A stretch of 64,000 nucleotides of DNA from Nocardioides sp. NBC_00368 (lineage in GTDB: Bacteria; Actinomycetota; Actinomycetes; Propionibacteriales; Nocardioidaceae), in assembly GCF_036090055.1 (NCBI RefSeq), contig NZ_CP107970.1:250501-314500 (forward strand), read 5' to 3'. Shown piece after piece: positions 16,445 through 25,269 of this stretch (position 1 is the stretch's first letter; every line of letters starts with the position of its first letter). The notes beneath the pieces are model-generated. The model saw only the letters and a program-made list of their open reading frames with translations. It was not told the origin of the DNA and ran no database searches. The position numbers were made by a program, and so were the translations under genes.

Positions 16445-17719
16445 TCAGCCGTCCTCGTGCGGCCGGTGCAGCGACACCTCGCCGTTGAGCTCGAGCGCGA
16501 TCACGGTGCACAGCGGGTCGAGGTCGTCGTCGGTGGTGAAGACGTACTCCCAGCCGGGGACCTCGTGGAGCCCGCCGATGCGCTGGTGCTCGAGCTCGGT
16601 GCCGGTCCCGAGGACGTAGGCCTTCAGGACCTGGTTGCGCAGGCCACGGACCACGACGTAGTCGTTGGGCCGGTCCAGGACGTAGAGGAACAGGGTCCGG
16701 CCGTCGTCGGAGACGGCGGTCGGACCGTAGAAATGGCCGTGCGGGAGACCGCGGCGGATGCCGCGGACCGCGGGGGAGTGGCGGGCGACCCAGTCGCCGA
16801 GCGCCTCGAGACGCTCGGTCTGCTCGGGCGTGATCGTGCCGTCCTCGCGCGGGCCGACGTCGAGGAGCAGGTTGCCACCACCGCCGATCGTCTCCACGAA
16901 GGTGCGCACGATCTGGCGCGGTGACTTGTGGTTGTCGTCCTGCGGCTGCCAGCCCCAGGAGTCGTTGATCGTCAGGCACAGCTCCCACGGACCCTCCGGC
17001 GGCTCCACCGGAACACCCTGTTCCGGTGTCACGTAGTCGCCGTGGCCCAGCATCCGGCCGTTGACGACCATCTCCGGCGCGAGCTCGCGCAGCTCCGCCC
17101 GCAGCTCACGCATCCGCCACTGCCGCTCGTCGCGCTCCCACTCGCCGTCGAACCAGAGCAGGTCCGGTGCGAAGCGGGTCACCAGCTCGCGGATCTGGGC
17201 GCGGTGGAACTCGAGGTAGCGCTCCCAGCGCTCGGGCTCCTCCTCGCCCGGGCGCGGGACCGCGTAGGGATTGTCTTGGACCGAGGGGTGCTGCACGGCC
17301 GGGCGCACGGTCGCGTAGTCCGGGTGCGTCCAGTCGAGGTGGGAGAAGTAGATGCCGACCTTGAGCCCCCGGCGGCGTACGGCCTCGACGAACTCGGCGA
17401 CGAGGTCGCGCCCGGCGGGAGCGCGACGGACCACGGAGAGGTCGTTGGCGGCGGTGTCGTAGAGGGCGACGCCGTCGTGGTGCTTGGCGGTGAGCACGGC
17501 GTAGGTCGCCCCGGCCCGCTCGAAGAGCTCCGCCCAGGCGTCGGCGTCGAACTCGGCGGCGGTGAAGCGGTCGATCTGGGCCATGTAGTCGGCGTAGGGG
17601 ACCCGGCCGTCGTAGAACGACCAGGACTCGGCGACGCCGTCGACGCTGTAGATGCCCCAGTGGACGAAGATCCCCAGCTGCGCCTCGGGGAACCAGGAGG
17701 CGATCGGCACGTCCCTCAC
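16445..17719 (-). CDS. GH29 alpha-L-fucosidase, cytoplasmic
   Basis: 424 residues from the GTG overlapping the TetR stop (GTGA); a GTG at 17710 is also possible. GH29 motifs: LGIFVHWGIYSV at 15-26, AKHHDGVALYDT at 78-89, and LLWFDGEWE at 187-195, in which Asp191 is the family nucleophile. No signal peptide, so it works on imported or short fucosides. GH29 enzymes release alpha-L-fucose with retention. It has no sugar importer beside it and shares a transcript with TetR, which suggests it is a passenger rather than the regulated target. Confidence 0.92.
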   Translation of the reverse strand: MRDVPIASWFPEAQLGIFVHWGIYSVDGVAESWSFYDGRVPYADYMAQIDRFTAAEFDADAWAELFERAGATYAVLTAKHHDGVALYDTAANDLSVVRRAPAGRDLVAEFVEAVRRRGLKVGIYFSHLDWTHPDYATVRPAVQHPSVQDNPYAVPRPGEEEPERWERYLEFHRAQIRELVTRFAPDLLWFDGEWERDERQWRMRELRAELRELAPEMVVNGRMLGHGDYVTPEQGVPVEPPEGPWELCLTINDSWGWQPQDDNHKSPRQIVRTFVETIGGGGNLLLDVGPREDGTITPEQTERLEALGDWVARHSPAVRGIRRGLPHGHFYGPTAVSDDGRTLFLYVLDRPNDYVVVRGLRNQVLKAYVLGTGTELEHQRIGGLHEVPGWEYVFTTDDDLDPLCTVIALELNGEVSLHRPHEDG

Positions 17720-18312
17720 CCCACGTGTCCCGCGACGGCGGCGCGGGTGTGCTCGAGGGCGCGCTCGCGCAGCGTGGTGCCGCCGCCGGTGACGATGCCG
17801 ATGCTGAAGCCGTCCCACATCGCCCGCAGCCGCTCGGAGACGGCCTCGCGGTCGGGCACCTGCGGGAGCGCGGCGGCGAAGAGCCGGACCAGGTCGGCGT
17901 GCCACTCGTCGTCCATCGCGCGCTGCGCCGCGGCGAGCTCGGCGTCGTACGGCGCCCGTGCCCACAGCTCGAGCCAGAGGAGCCAACGCGGGTCGCGCTC
18001 GTCGAGGGCGAGGTAGACGTCGACGAAGGACAGCAGCGCCTCGATCCCTCCTGAGCGGTCCTTCTCGACCTTCTCCAGGATCGGGGCCCGCTGGGCGGCG
18101 TACTCGTTCTCGCTCCAGCGCAGGGTCTCCAGGAGCAGGCCGTTGCGGGTGCCGAAGTAGTACAGGAGATGCCCGCCGCTGGTGCCGAGCCGGGCTGCGA
18201 GCGAGGCCATCGTCACCTTGGCGAGCCCCTCCTCGGCCACCATCTCGAGGGTGGTCGCGAGCACCTGCTCGCGCGGTCGTTCCAGGCGTCTGTTGGAGCG
18301 TGTGCGCGTCAC
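17716..18312 (-). CDS. TetR-family regulator
   Basis: 198 residues from GTG 18312. N-terminal helix-turn-helix: ATTLEMVAEEGLAKVTMASLA then LGTSGGHLLYYFGTRNGLL, with the typical YYF helix. The C-terminal region (LWLELWARAPYDAELA) resembles the BetI/TetR_C_6 type. It is divergent from the APC-ureohydrolase-amine oxidase operon. Two near-identical 21-bp dyads in the gap cover the -35 of that operon, so it probably represses polyamine or guanidine use. Confidence 0.92.
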   Translation of the reverse strand: MTRTRSNRRLERPREQVLATTLEMVAEEGLAKVTMASLAARLGTSGGHLLYYFGTRNGLLLETLRWSENEYAAQRAPILEKVEKDRSGGIEALLSFVDVYLALDERDPRWLLWLELWARAPYDAELAAAQRAMDDEWHADLVRLFAAALPQVPDREAVSERLRAMWDGFSIGIVTGGGTTLRERALEHTRAAVAGHVG

Positions 18313-18386
18313 CTCGACAGTGTCTCCTTGTGCTCGCGGGGTGAAATCTTCGGTCCCACCCCTTGACTCTAGCGGTGATGTGGGTC

Positions 18387-18407
18387 ACTTTGAATGCCGT
18401 TCAAAGT
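18387..18407. promoter_or_regulatory. Candidate TetR operator 1
   Basis: A 21-bp dyad whose core TTTGAA-TGCCG-TTCAAA is perfectly symmetrical in its arms. The reverse complement of operator 2 matches it at most positions (TTTGAAYGCCGTWCAAA). Confidence 0.62.
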
Positions 18408-18426
18408 TTTGTACGGCGTTCAAAAC
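18406..18426. promoter_or_regulatory. Candidate TetR operator 2
   Basis: A 21-bp dyad with arms GTTTTG and CAAAAC, 19 bp centre-to-centre from operator 1 and sharing two bases with it. It covers the predicted -35 box. Confidence 0.62.
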
Positions 18427-18438
18427 TCGCTGTACCCT
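18409..18438 (+). promoter_or_regulatory. Predicted promoter of polyamine operon
   Basis: TTGTAC (18409-18414), 18 bp, TACCCT (18433-18438). It sits 21 bp before the permease ATG and is overlapped by TetR operator 2. Confidence 0.5.
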
Positions 18439-18458
18439 CATCCCCAAGGAGAACCGCG

Positions 18459-19847
18459 ATGATCGAATCCATGAAGGTGAGCCCGGAAGAGGTGGCGCCG
18501 ACGCACGAGCGGCGCCGGCTCGCACGGGTGCTCGGACCCGGTGCGGCGGTTCTGCTGGTGCTCTCGTGCATCACGCCCGCCTCGAGCCTCTTCATCATCG
18601 TCCCGGAGCTGTTCGCGACCCAGGGGAGCGGCGCGGTGCTGGCCGTCGTGGCCGGCTTCGCGGTCTCGGTCGCCATCGCCGCTTGCTACGCCGAGCTCGG
18701 TACCCGTACGGCCAGCTCCGGCGGTGAGTACGCGATGGTCACCCAGACGCTCGGCAAGTCGATGGGCTGGCTGACGTTCTCCCTGGCGGGCGTACTGCTC
18801 TGGCTCATCCCGCCGATCTTCGCCCTCGGCACCGCCGACTACCTGGCCGACCTGGTGGAGCTGCCGCGAGCGGCGACCGGCGCGATCGTGATGCTCCTCT
18901 CGACCGCCACCGCGATCCTCAACATCAAGGCCAACGCGGTCGTCACCGGCACCTTCCTCGCACTCGAGATCGTCGCCGCCGTCGTCGTCACCGTGCTCGG
19001 CCTCGGCCACGTCCAGCGCGGACCCGGCGAGCTGGTGACCCCGCACGTCATCGGCGAGAACGGCCTGGAGCCCTTCACCCTGGCGATCCTCGTCTCCGGC
19101 CTCGCCGTCAGCACGTTCCTGGTCAGCGGCTTCGGCACCACCGTCTACCTCTCCGAGGAGATCGTCGACCCGCGTCGCAACGTCGCCCGCGTGGTCTTCT
19201 GGACCCTCGGCCTGGGCGGCCTGGTCATCCTCGTCCCGACCGTGACCACGGTCCTGGCGGTCGACGACCTGAGCGACCTCGCCTCCGGCAACTTCTCCCA
19301 GTGGGTCGCCGCCTGGGGCGGTGAGCGCGTCGCCGTCGCGGTCAACGTCGCCATCGCGATCGCGATCCTCAACGCCGTCATCGTGATGGTGCTGCAGAAC
19401 GCCCGGGTCGTCTACGCTTCCGCGCGCGACCGCTCCTGGCCTTCGCCGGTCAACGCGGTGCTCACCAAGCTGCACCCCCGCTACGCCACCCCGTGGCTGG
19501 CCACCCTCGTCATCGGCATCCCCGGAGCGATCCTCGCCGGCGCCGTCGAGATCGAGGCGCTCCTCGGGGTGACCTCGGTGGTCATCTCCACGATGTACGT
19601 CGTCGTCGCGATCGCCGCACTCCGTGCCCGCCGGCAGGGCCCGGCCGCCGAAGGCTGGCGGATGCCGCTGTGGCCGCTGCCGCCGCTGGTCGTGATCGGC
19701 GCGATCGGCTACGCGCTGGCCGGCTCCGCGCGGACCGACATCCTGATCACGGTGGCCATCGTGGTCGCCGCCCTCGCCTACTACTACGTCTACCTCGCCC
19801 GCCGGCCGGGCGAGCGGTTCCTGGTCGTCGACCCGACCGAGGACTGA
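18459..19847 (+). CDS. APC-superfamily amino acid/polyamine permease
   Basis: 462 residues, about 12 helices, ATG preceded by AAGGA. The first helix has the APC glycine-rich pattern (LARVLGPGAAVLLVLSCITPASS). The middle region LSEEIVDPRRNVARVVFWTLG matches the conserved loop of the APC family. It probably brings in an amine, guanidine compound or amino acid used by the two enzymes that follow. Substrate specificity cannot be set from sequence, but putrescine, agmatine or arginine-type compounds fit the operon. Confidence 0.9.
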   Translation: MIESMKVSPEEVAPTHERRRLARVLGPGAAVLLVLSCITPASSLFIIVPELFATQGSGAVLAVVAGFAVSVAIAACYAELGTRTASSGGEYAMVTQTLGKSMGWLTFSLAGVLLWLIPPIFALGTADYLADLVELPRAATGAIVMLLSTATAILNIKANAVVTGTFLALEIVAAVVVTVLGLGHVQRGPGELVTPHVIGENGLEPFTLAILVSGLAVSTFLVSGFGTTVYLSEEIVDPRRNVARVVFWTLGLGGLVILVPTVTTVLAVDDLSDLASGNFSQWVAAWGGERVAVAVNVAIAIAILNAVIVMVLQNARVVYASARDRSWPSPVNAVLTKLHPRYATPWLATLVIGIPGAILAGAVEIEALLGVTSVVISTMYVVVAIAALRARRQGPAAEGWRMPLWPLPPLVVIGAIGYALAGSARTDILITVAIVVAALAYYYVYLARRPGERFLVVDPTED

Positions 19848-19902
19848 GCACATCACCCGAACCCGGCTCGACCCGACGAATCGAACGAGAGAGAAGAACG
19901 CC

Positions 19903-20955
19903 ATGGCTCGCTACGGAACCCAGTTCGGCCCCGACATCACCTTCCTGGGTGTCGACCGGTGTGACTGGGCCGACCCCGCGACGTACGAGGGTGCCGACGT
20001 GGTCATCCTCGGTGCCCCCTTCGACGGAGGTACGTCGCACCGGTCGGGCACCCGGTTCGGCCCGCAGTTCATCCGGCAGACGTGCTACCTGGCTCACGAC
20101 GGCTCACGGCCGTCGCTGGCGATGCGGGTCGACGCGCTGCAGGACATCCGCGTGCTGGACGCGGGTGACGTGGAGATGTTCTCCGGCGACGCCGAACGCT
20201 CGGTGCGCGACCTGCAGGAGGCCGTCCACGCCGTGACGAGCAACGGCGCCATCCCGCTGGTGCTGGGCGGCGACCACACGATCGCCTGGCCCGACGCCGC
20301 CGGCGTCGCCCAGCACATCGGCCAGGGACGCGTCTCGATGATCCACTTCGACGCACACGCCGACACCGGGGACATCGAGTTCGGCTCGCTGATCGGCCAC
20401 GGCCAGCCGATGCGCCGGCTCATCGAGTCCGGGGCGCTGCGCGGCGACCGGTTCCTGCAGATGGGGCTGCGTGGCTACTGGCCCGAGCCCGAGACGCTGG
20501 ACTGGATGGCCGAGCAGGGCATGCGCTCCTACGAGATGACCGAGATCGTGCACCGTGGCCTGGAGGAGTGCCTGACCGAGGCCTTCACCATCGCCACCGA
20601 CGAGTGCGACGGCGTCTTCCTCTCGGTCGACATCGACGTCTGCGACCCCGGGCACGCCCCCGGCACCGGCACCCCCGAGCCGGGCGGACTGACCGCCCGC
20701 CAGCTGCTCGACTCGGTCCGCCGGATCGCCTACGAGCTGCCCGTGGTCGGCATCGACGTGGTCGAGGTCTCGCCGCCCTACGACCACGCCGACATCACCT
20801 CGTTCCTCGCCAACCGAGTCGTCCTCGAGGCGCTCTCGGGCATCGCCCGGCGCAAGCGCGACCAGGCCGACGGGACCCGCTGGGACCCGAGCCTCCCGCT
20901 GCTCGCCCAGCGCCCCGACCGGCGCCCCACCGACACCGACAACCAGGAGAACTGA
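19903..20955 (+). CDS. Ureohydrolase, agmatinase/guanidinobutyrase family (copy 1)
   Basis: 350 residues. The two-manganese site is complete: GGDHTI at 122-127, HFDAHADT at 148-155, SVDIDVCDPGHAPGTGTPEP from 241. The family cuts urea from guanidino compounds: agmatine to putrescine, guanidinobutyrate to GABA, or guanidinopropionate to beta-alanine. It is slightly long because of an N-terminal extension and a polar tail. The amine oxidase one base downstream favours agmatinase yielding putrescine. It shares this fold with the protein at 48.6 kb but differs in many residues. Confidence 0.9.
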   Translation: MARYGTQFGPDITFLGVDRCDWADPATYEGADVVILGAPFDGGTSHRSGTRFGPQFIRQTCYLAHDGSRPSLAMRVDALQDIRVLDAGDVEMFSGDAERSVRDLQEAVHAVTSNGAIPLVLGGDHTIAWPDAAGVAQHIGQGRVSMIHFDAHADTGDIEFGSLIGHGQPMRRLIESGALRGDRFLQMGLRGYWPEPETLDWMAEQGMRSYEMTEIVHRGLEECLTEAFTIATDECDGVFLSVDIDVCDPGHAPGTGTPEPGGLTARQLLDSVRRIAYELPVVGIDVVEVSPPYDHADITSFLANRVVLEALSGIARRKRDQADGTRWDPSLPLLAQRPDRRPTDTDNQEN

Positions 20956-20956
20956 C

Positions 20957-22315
20957 ATGACCACCCACGACGTGATCGTGGTCGGCGCCGGCGTGACCGG
21001 CCTGACCGCGGCCTGGCGACTGGCCCAGGCGGGCCAGGACGTGCTCGTCCTGGAGGCGCGCGACCGCGTCGGCGGCCGCCTGCGCACCGAGGCGCACGGC
21101 GCCCCCGGAGCCGAGGCCGACTTCGAGATCGGCGGCCAGTGGGTCTCGCCGGACCAGGACGCCCTGCTCGGGATCCTCGACGAGCTCGAGCTGCCGACCT
21201 ACCCGCGCTTCCGCGAGGGGGAGTCCCTCTACGTCGACAGCACTGGTGTCGCACACCGCTTCGGTGACGAGCTCCCGGTCGGGGAGTCCACCTCGGCCGC
21301 GATCGCGCAGCTGACCAAGACGCTCGACGCGCTGGCCGGCGCGATGGACCCGGCCCGGCCGTGGGAGCTCGACGACGCCGACCACCTCGACAGCGTCTCC
21401 TTCCGTGCCTGGCTCGAGCAGCAGTGCGACGACCCGGTCGCCATCGACAACATCGCCCTCTACATCGGGCCGGCGATGCTGACGAAGCCCGCGCACTCGT
21501 TCTCCGCGCTCCAGGCGGTGCAGATGGCCGCCAGCGCGGGGTCCTTCAGCAACCTGGTCGACGCCGACGTGATCCTGGACCGCCGGGTCGTCGGTGGCCT
21601 GCAGCGGGTCCCGCTCGCCCTCGCGGAGCGGCTGGGAGACCGGGTCCGGCTCGGCCAGGACGTCACGCACATCGAGTGGGACGAGGACGGTGCCGTCGTC
21701 CACGTCGGCACCGAGATCCACGCCGCGCGCCGGCTGGTCCTCGCGGTCCCGCCGACCCTGGTCAAGCGGATCCGGTTCAGCCCGGAGCTCCCCGCCGAGC
21801 ACCGGATCGCCCGCGAGCACCAGTCCTTCGGTCTGGTGATCAAGGTCCAGGCGCAGTACGCCACGCCCTTCTGGCGTGCCGACGGCCTCAGCGGCACCGG
21901 CTTCGCGCCGTGGCAGCTGGTCCATGAGGTCTACGACAACACCCCCGAGGGCGAGCCGAGGGGCACCCTGGTCGGCTTCGTCTCCGACGAGCGCGCCGAC
22001 GCCGTCGGCCGGCTCTCCGAGGAGGAGCGGCGTCGCCGCGTGCTGGAGTCGCTGGCGTCCTACTTCGGGGACGCCGCGCTGCAGCCGCTCACCTACGTCG
22101 AGAGTGACTGGCAGCACCAGGAGCTGACCGGCGGTGCGTACGGGACGAGCTTCGACCTCGGCGGGCTGACGCGCTGGGGCGCCGTGCTGCGCGAGCCGCT
22201 CGGGCCGATCGAGTTCGGCAGCAGCGACGTCGCCGGTCACGGCTTCCAGCACGTCGACGGGGCCGTACGTGTCGGGGACGAGATCGCGGGACGCATCCTC
22301 ACGGTTGCAACGTGA
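20957..22315 (+). CDS. Flavin monoamine oxidase, putrescine-oxidase-like
   Basis: 452 residues. An FAD-binding Rossmann motif VVGAGVTGLTAAWRL begins at about residue 8, followed by EARDRVGGRL. The C-terminal block GAVLREPLGPIEFGSSDVAG and the closing GAVRVGDEIAGRIL are the amine-oxidase FAD pocket. Flavin monoamine oxidases convert primary amines to aldehyde, ammonia and hydrogen peroxide. Actinobacterial putrescine oxidases look like this, and the upstream ureohydrolase would supply putrescine. The aldehyde could then pass to the gabT-gabD pair nearby. Tyramine or another amine cannot be excluded. Confidence 0.9.
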   Translation: MTTHDVIVVGAGVTGLTAAWRLAQAGQDVLVLEARDRVGGRLRTEAHGAPGAEADFEIGGQWVSPDQDALLGILDELELPTYPRFREGESLYVDSTGVAHRFGDELPVGESTSAAIAQLTKTLDALAGAMDPARPWELDDADHLDSVSFRAWLEQQCDDPVAIDNIALYIGPAMLTKPAHSFSALQAVQMAASAGSFSNLVDADVILDRRVVGGLQRVPLALAERLGDRVRLGQDVTHIEWDEDGAVVHVGTEIHAARRLVLAVPPTLVKRIRFSPELPAEHRIAREHQSFGLVIKVQAQYATPFWRADGLSGTGFAPWQLVHEVYDNTPEGEPRGTLVGFVSDERADAVGRLSEEERRRRVLESLASYFGDAALQPLTYVESDWQHQELTGGAYGTSFDLGGLTRWGAVLREPLGPIEFGSSDVAGHGFQHVDGAVRVGDEIAGRILTVAT

Positions 22316-22346
22316 TCGCAGCGGGGCCGGGCCTAGCGTCACACCG

Positions 22347-22375
22347 GGCGCGCTCATCGTGGGGATGAGCGCGCC
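22347..22375 (+). promoter_or_regulatory. 11-bp perfect hairpin before adk-like gene
   Basis: GGCGCGCTCAT (22347-22357), 7-nt loop, ATGAGCGCGCC (22365-22375). No U-run follows. It may be an attenuator, an RNA-processing site or a regulator-binding dyad between the oxidase and kinase genes. Confidence 0.5.
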
Positions 22376-22400
22376 AACCTCGAGAAAGGTCCACCCCCGT

Positions 22401-22997
22401 ATGCGCCTCCTCCTCATGGGACCGCCCGGTGCCGGCAAGGGCACCCAGGCTGCCGTCATCGCCGAACGCTTCGCCGTACCGGCGATCTCGACCGGCGACA
22501 TCTTCCGGGCCAACGTCGCCGAGCAGACCGCGTTGGGGGTGGCGGCACAGGCCTACATGGACGCGGGCGAGTACGTGCCGGACGAGATCACCAACGCCAT
22601 GGTCGCCGACCGGCTCGCCGGCGGTGACTGCGCCGACGGTTTCCTCCTCGACGGCTACCCGCGCACGCCGCAGCAGGTGGCCGAGCTCGACGCGATCCTG
22701 GACCGCGTCGGCGTCGGACTCGACGCGGTGGTGCTGCTCGAGGCCGACACCGACGAGCTGGTCGGCCGCCTGCTCGCCCGGTCCCAGGAGCAGGGTCGCG
22801 CCGACGACACCGAGTCGGTGGTCCGCCGGCGGCTCGAGGTGTACGCCGCCGAGACCGGTCCGCTCGCCGACCACTACGCCGAGCGCGACCTGCTCGCACG
22901 GGTGGACGGCCTCGGCCAGGTCCACGAGGTCACCGAGCGGATCCTGACCGTGCTGACGTCGGCGGCCGCTCAGCGGACGGCGACCTCGGCGCCGTAG
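22401..22997 (+). CDS. Adenylate kinase (short form)
   Basis: 198 residues. P-loop GPPGAGKGTQA at 7-17, the AMP-site block AISTGDIFRANVAEQ and DGYPRTPQQVAEL. It is the short form: only a few residues replace the LID domain, as in actinobacterial adk. It balances ATP, AMP and ADP in the cytoplasm. The housekeeping adk of actinobacteria sits next to secY in the ribosomal cluster; this copy is at the end of a polyamine operon and so may be a second gene. Its 3' end overlaps the convergent LysR gene by 28 bp. Confidence 0.92.
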   Translation: MRLLLMGPPGAGKGTQAAVIAERFAVPAISTGDIFRANVAEQTALGVAAQAYMDAGEYVPDEITNAMVADRLAGGDCADGFLLDGYPRTPQQVAELDAILDRVGVGLDAVVLLEADTDELVGRLLARSQEQGRADDTESVVRRRLEVYAAETGPLADHYAERDLLARVDGLGQVHEVTERILTVLTSAAAQRTATSAP

Positions 22998-23866
22998 CGC
23001 TCGACGCAGAAGGCCGAGAGGCGCTCGGCCAGGGCGGCGATGGCCTCGGCGGCATGGTGCTGGGGGTCCCAGGCCGCGTACAGCCTGATCCGGACACGCC
23101 CGGCCGGCGCCTCGATGTGCAGCGGCACGAGCCCGAAGCGCGGGTCGTCGGAGACGACCGCGACCCCGCGGCCCGACGCAGCGAGCGCCTGCGCGACCTG
23201 GGCGTTGGACACCTCGAGGACGTCGCCGTAGCCCACGGCGGCGTCCTCGGTCGCTGCGTCCAGCAAGGGCCGGGGCCGCAGGTCCTCGGTGAGCAGCACG
23301 AGCGGTCGGGTCACCAGATCGCGTACGTCCACGGCGCCTCGCGCCGCCCACGGGTCGTCGGGCCGGACGTAGGCCCACACCGGCAGCACGGCGAGGGCGT
23401 GGGAGGCCAGGGACCGGCCCGGCGGCCGGGTGACGATCGCCAGGTCTGCGCCGGCCCGGACGGCGGCAGCCGCGCCGCGCGGGTCGATCTCACGGACCAT
23501 CGCGACCGGGTCGTCGGGTCCCAGGGTCGCCAGGAACGGCGCGAGCACGTCGGTGAGCGTCGTGGACGGGACCGCGAGATGCAGCTCGTCGAGCCGCCCG
23601 GAGGCGAGCACGCCGACGGCTCGTTCGAGGTCGTCCGCGTGCGCGAGCAGGTCGCGGGCGCGGGGGAGGAGGTCCTCGGCCGTGCGGGTGAGCCGCAGCC
23701 GTCGCCCCTCCCGGGCGAACAGCGGCACGCCCAGGCCGGCCTCGAGCTGGCGCAGCTGTCGGGACAGGACCGGCTGGGTCACGTGCAGCACCTCGGCGGC
23801 GCGGGTCGCGGAGCCCGCGTCGGCAGTGGCGACGAAGTAGCGCAGCAGGCGCAGATCCATGCTCAC
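22970..23866 (-). CDS. LysR-family transcriptional regulator
   Basis: 298 residues from GTG 23866; the ATG at 23860 (MDLRLLRYFVATAD) is equally credible. The N-terminal winged helix has EVLHVTQPVLSRQLRQLEAGLGVPLF, the LysR signature, followed by a two-lobed effector domain. It is divergent from gabT, so it likely controls GABA breakdown and its own gene. No Shine-Dalgarno is seen before either start and TAGAAT lies a few bases upstream, which suggests a leaderless message. Confidence 0.92.
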   Translation of the reverse strand: MSMDLRLLRYFVATADAGSATRAAEVLHVTQPVLSRQLRQLEAGLGVPLFAREGRRLRLTRTAEDLLPRARDLLAHADDLERAVGVLASGRLDELHLAVPSTTLTDVLAPFLATLGPDDPVAMVREIDPRGAAAAVRAGADLAIVTRPPGRSLASHALAVLPVWAYVRPDDPWAARGAVDVRDLVTRPLVLLTEDLRPRPLLDAATEDAAVGYGDVLEVSNAQVAQALAASGRGVAVVSDDPRFGLVPLHIEAPAGRVRIRLYAAWDPQHHAAEAIAALAERLSAFCVERYGAEVAVR

Positions 23867-23931
23867 GAGACATGATTCTAGTAGTCAAAAGGTCTTGGAC
23901 GACATGTGTCGCGGAGGCTCATGCTGAACCC

Positions 23932-25269
23932 ATGACCGAGCTCTCCACCCTCGAACAGTCCCGCCTCCTGCGTACGCCCCTGCCCGGCCCGCGCTCCCAG
24001 GAGCTCATGGCCCGCAAGGTCGCGGCCGTGAGCCAGGGCGTGGCCACCACCATGCCCGTCTTCGCCGCCCGCGCGGCAGGCGGGATCGTCGAGGACGTCG
24101 ACGGCAATCGCTTCATCGACCTCGGCTCCGGCATCGCGGTGACCACCGTCGGCTCCAGCGCCGCCCGGGTCGTCGACGCGGTCTCGGAGCAGGTCGCCGC
24201 CTTCACCCACACCTGCTTCATGGTCACGCCCTACGAGGGCTACGTGGCCGTCGCCGAGCAGCTCGCCCGGCTCACCCCCGGCGACCACGACAAGCGCACC
24301 GCGCTGTTCAACTCCGGCTCCGAGGCCATCGAGAACGCGGTCAAGATCGCCCGCTCGTTCACCGGCAAGGACGCCGTCGTGGTCTTCGACCACGCCTACC
24401 ACGGGCGCACCAACCTCACCATGGCCATGACCGCGAAGAACATGCCCTACAAGCACGGCTTCGGGCCGTTCGCCGGCGAGGTCTACCGGGCCCCGATGTC
24501 CTACCCGTTCCGCGACGCCGACGAGATCGACGGCAAGCTCGCCGCGGCCCGGGCGACCTCCCTGATCGAGACGCAGGTCGGGGCCGAGAACCTCGCGGCC
24601 GTCGTGATCGAGCCGGTCCAGGGCGAGGGCGGCTTCATCGTCCCGGCCCCCGGCTTCCTCGCCGCGCTGGCGGAGTGGTGCCGCGCCAACGACGTGATCT
24701 TCGTGGCCGACGAGGTGCAGTCCGGCTTCGGCCGCACCGGCACCTGGTTCGCCGTCGAGCACGACGGCGTCGTCCCCGACCTCGTGGTCAGTGCCAAGGG
24801 CATCGCCGGCGGCCTGCCGCTCTCCGCGGTGACCGGTCGCGCCGATGTCATGGACGCCGTCCACCCCGGCGGCCTGGGCGGCACCTACGGCGGCAACCCG
24901 CTGGCCTGCGCCGCCGCGCTCGCCGTGATCGAGACCATCGAGGCCGAGGACCTGCTCACCCGGGCCCGCCAGATCGAGACGCGCCTGCTGGGCAGACTCC
25001 GCGACCTGCAGAAGAACGACCCGCGCATCGGTGACGTACGTGGCCGGGGAGCGATGATCGCCGCCGAGTTCGTCGACCCGGCCACCGGCGACCCCGACGG
25101 CGCGGTCGCCAAGGCGGTCGCCGCCTACGCCCACAGCCAGGGCGTCATCACCCTGACCTGCGGCACCTGGGGCAACGTCATCCGCTTCCTGCCGCCGCTG
25201 AGCATCTCCGACGAGCTGCTCGACGACGCCCTGGACGTACTCACGACCGCACTGGAGGAGACCAAGTGA
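23932..25269 (+). CDS. gabT: 4-aminobutyrate aminotransferase
   Basis: 445 residues, the usual length for class III GABA transaminases. The PLP lysine is in VVSAKGIAGGLPLSAV at about 289; other motifs are LFNSGSEAIENAVKIAR (125-141), FDHAYHGRT and EPVQGEGGF. It moves the amino group of GABA to 2-oxoglutarate and gives succinate semialdehyde. Its stop overlaps the next gene, a succinate-semialdehyde dehydrogenase, which supports the assignment. A 5-aminovalerate or related substrate is possible. Confidence 0.92.
   Translation: MTELSTLEQSRLLRTPLPGPRSQELMARKVAAVSQGVATTMPVFAARAAGGIVEDVDGNRFIDLGSGIAVTTVGSSAARVVDAVSEQVAAFTHTCFMVTPYEGYVAVAEQLARLTPGDHDKRTALFNSGSEAIENAVKIARSFTGKDAVVVFDHAYHGRTNLTMAMTAKNMPYKHGFGPFAGEVYRAPMSYPFRDADEIDGKLAAARATSLIETQVGAENLAAVVIEPVQGEGGFIVPAPGFLAALAEWCRANDVIFVADEVQSGFGRTGTWFAVEHDGVVPDLVVSAKGIAGGLPLSAVTGRADVMDAVHPGGLGGTYGGNPLACAAALAVIETIEAEDLLTRARQIETRLLGRLRDLQKNDPRIGDVRGRGAMIAAEFVDPATGDPDGAVAKAVAAYAHSQGVITLTCGTWGNVIRFLPPLSISDELLDDALDVLTTALEETK

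Noticed and set aside
22316..22346. Separate promoter for the adenylate kinase gene
   Set aside because: TTGCAA and TAGCGT are 23 bp apart, too far for a convincing promoter.
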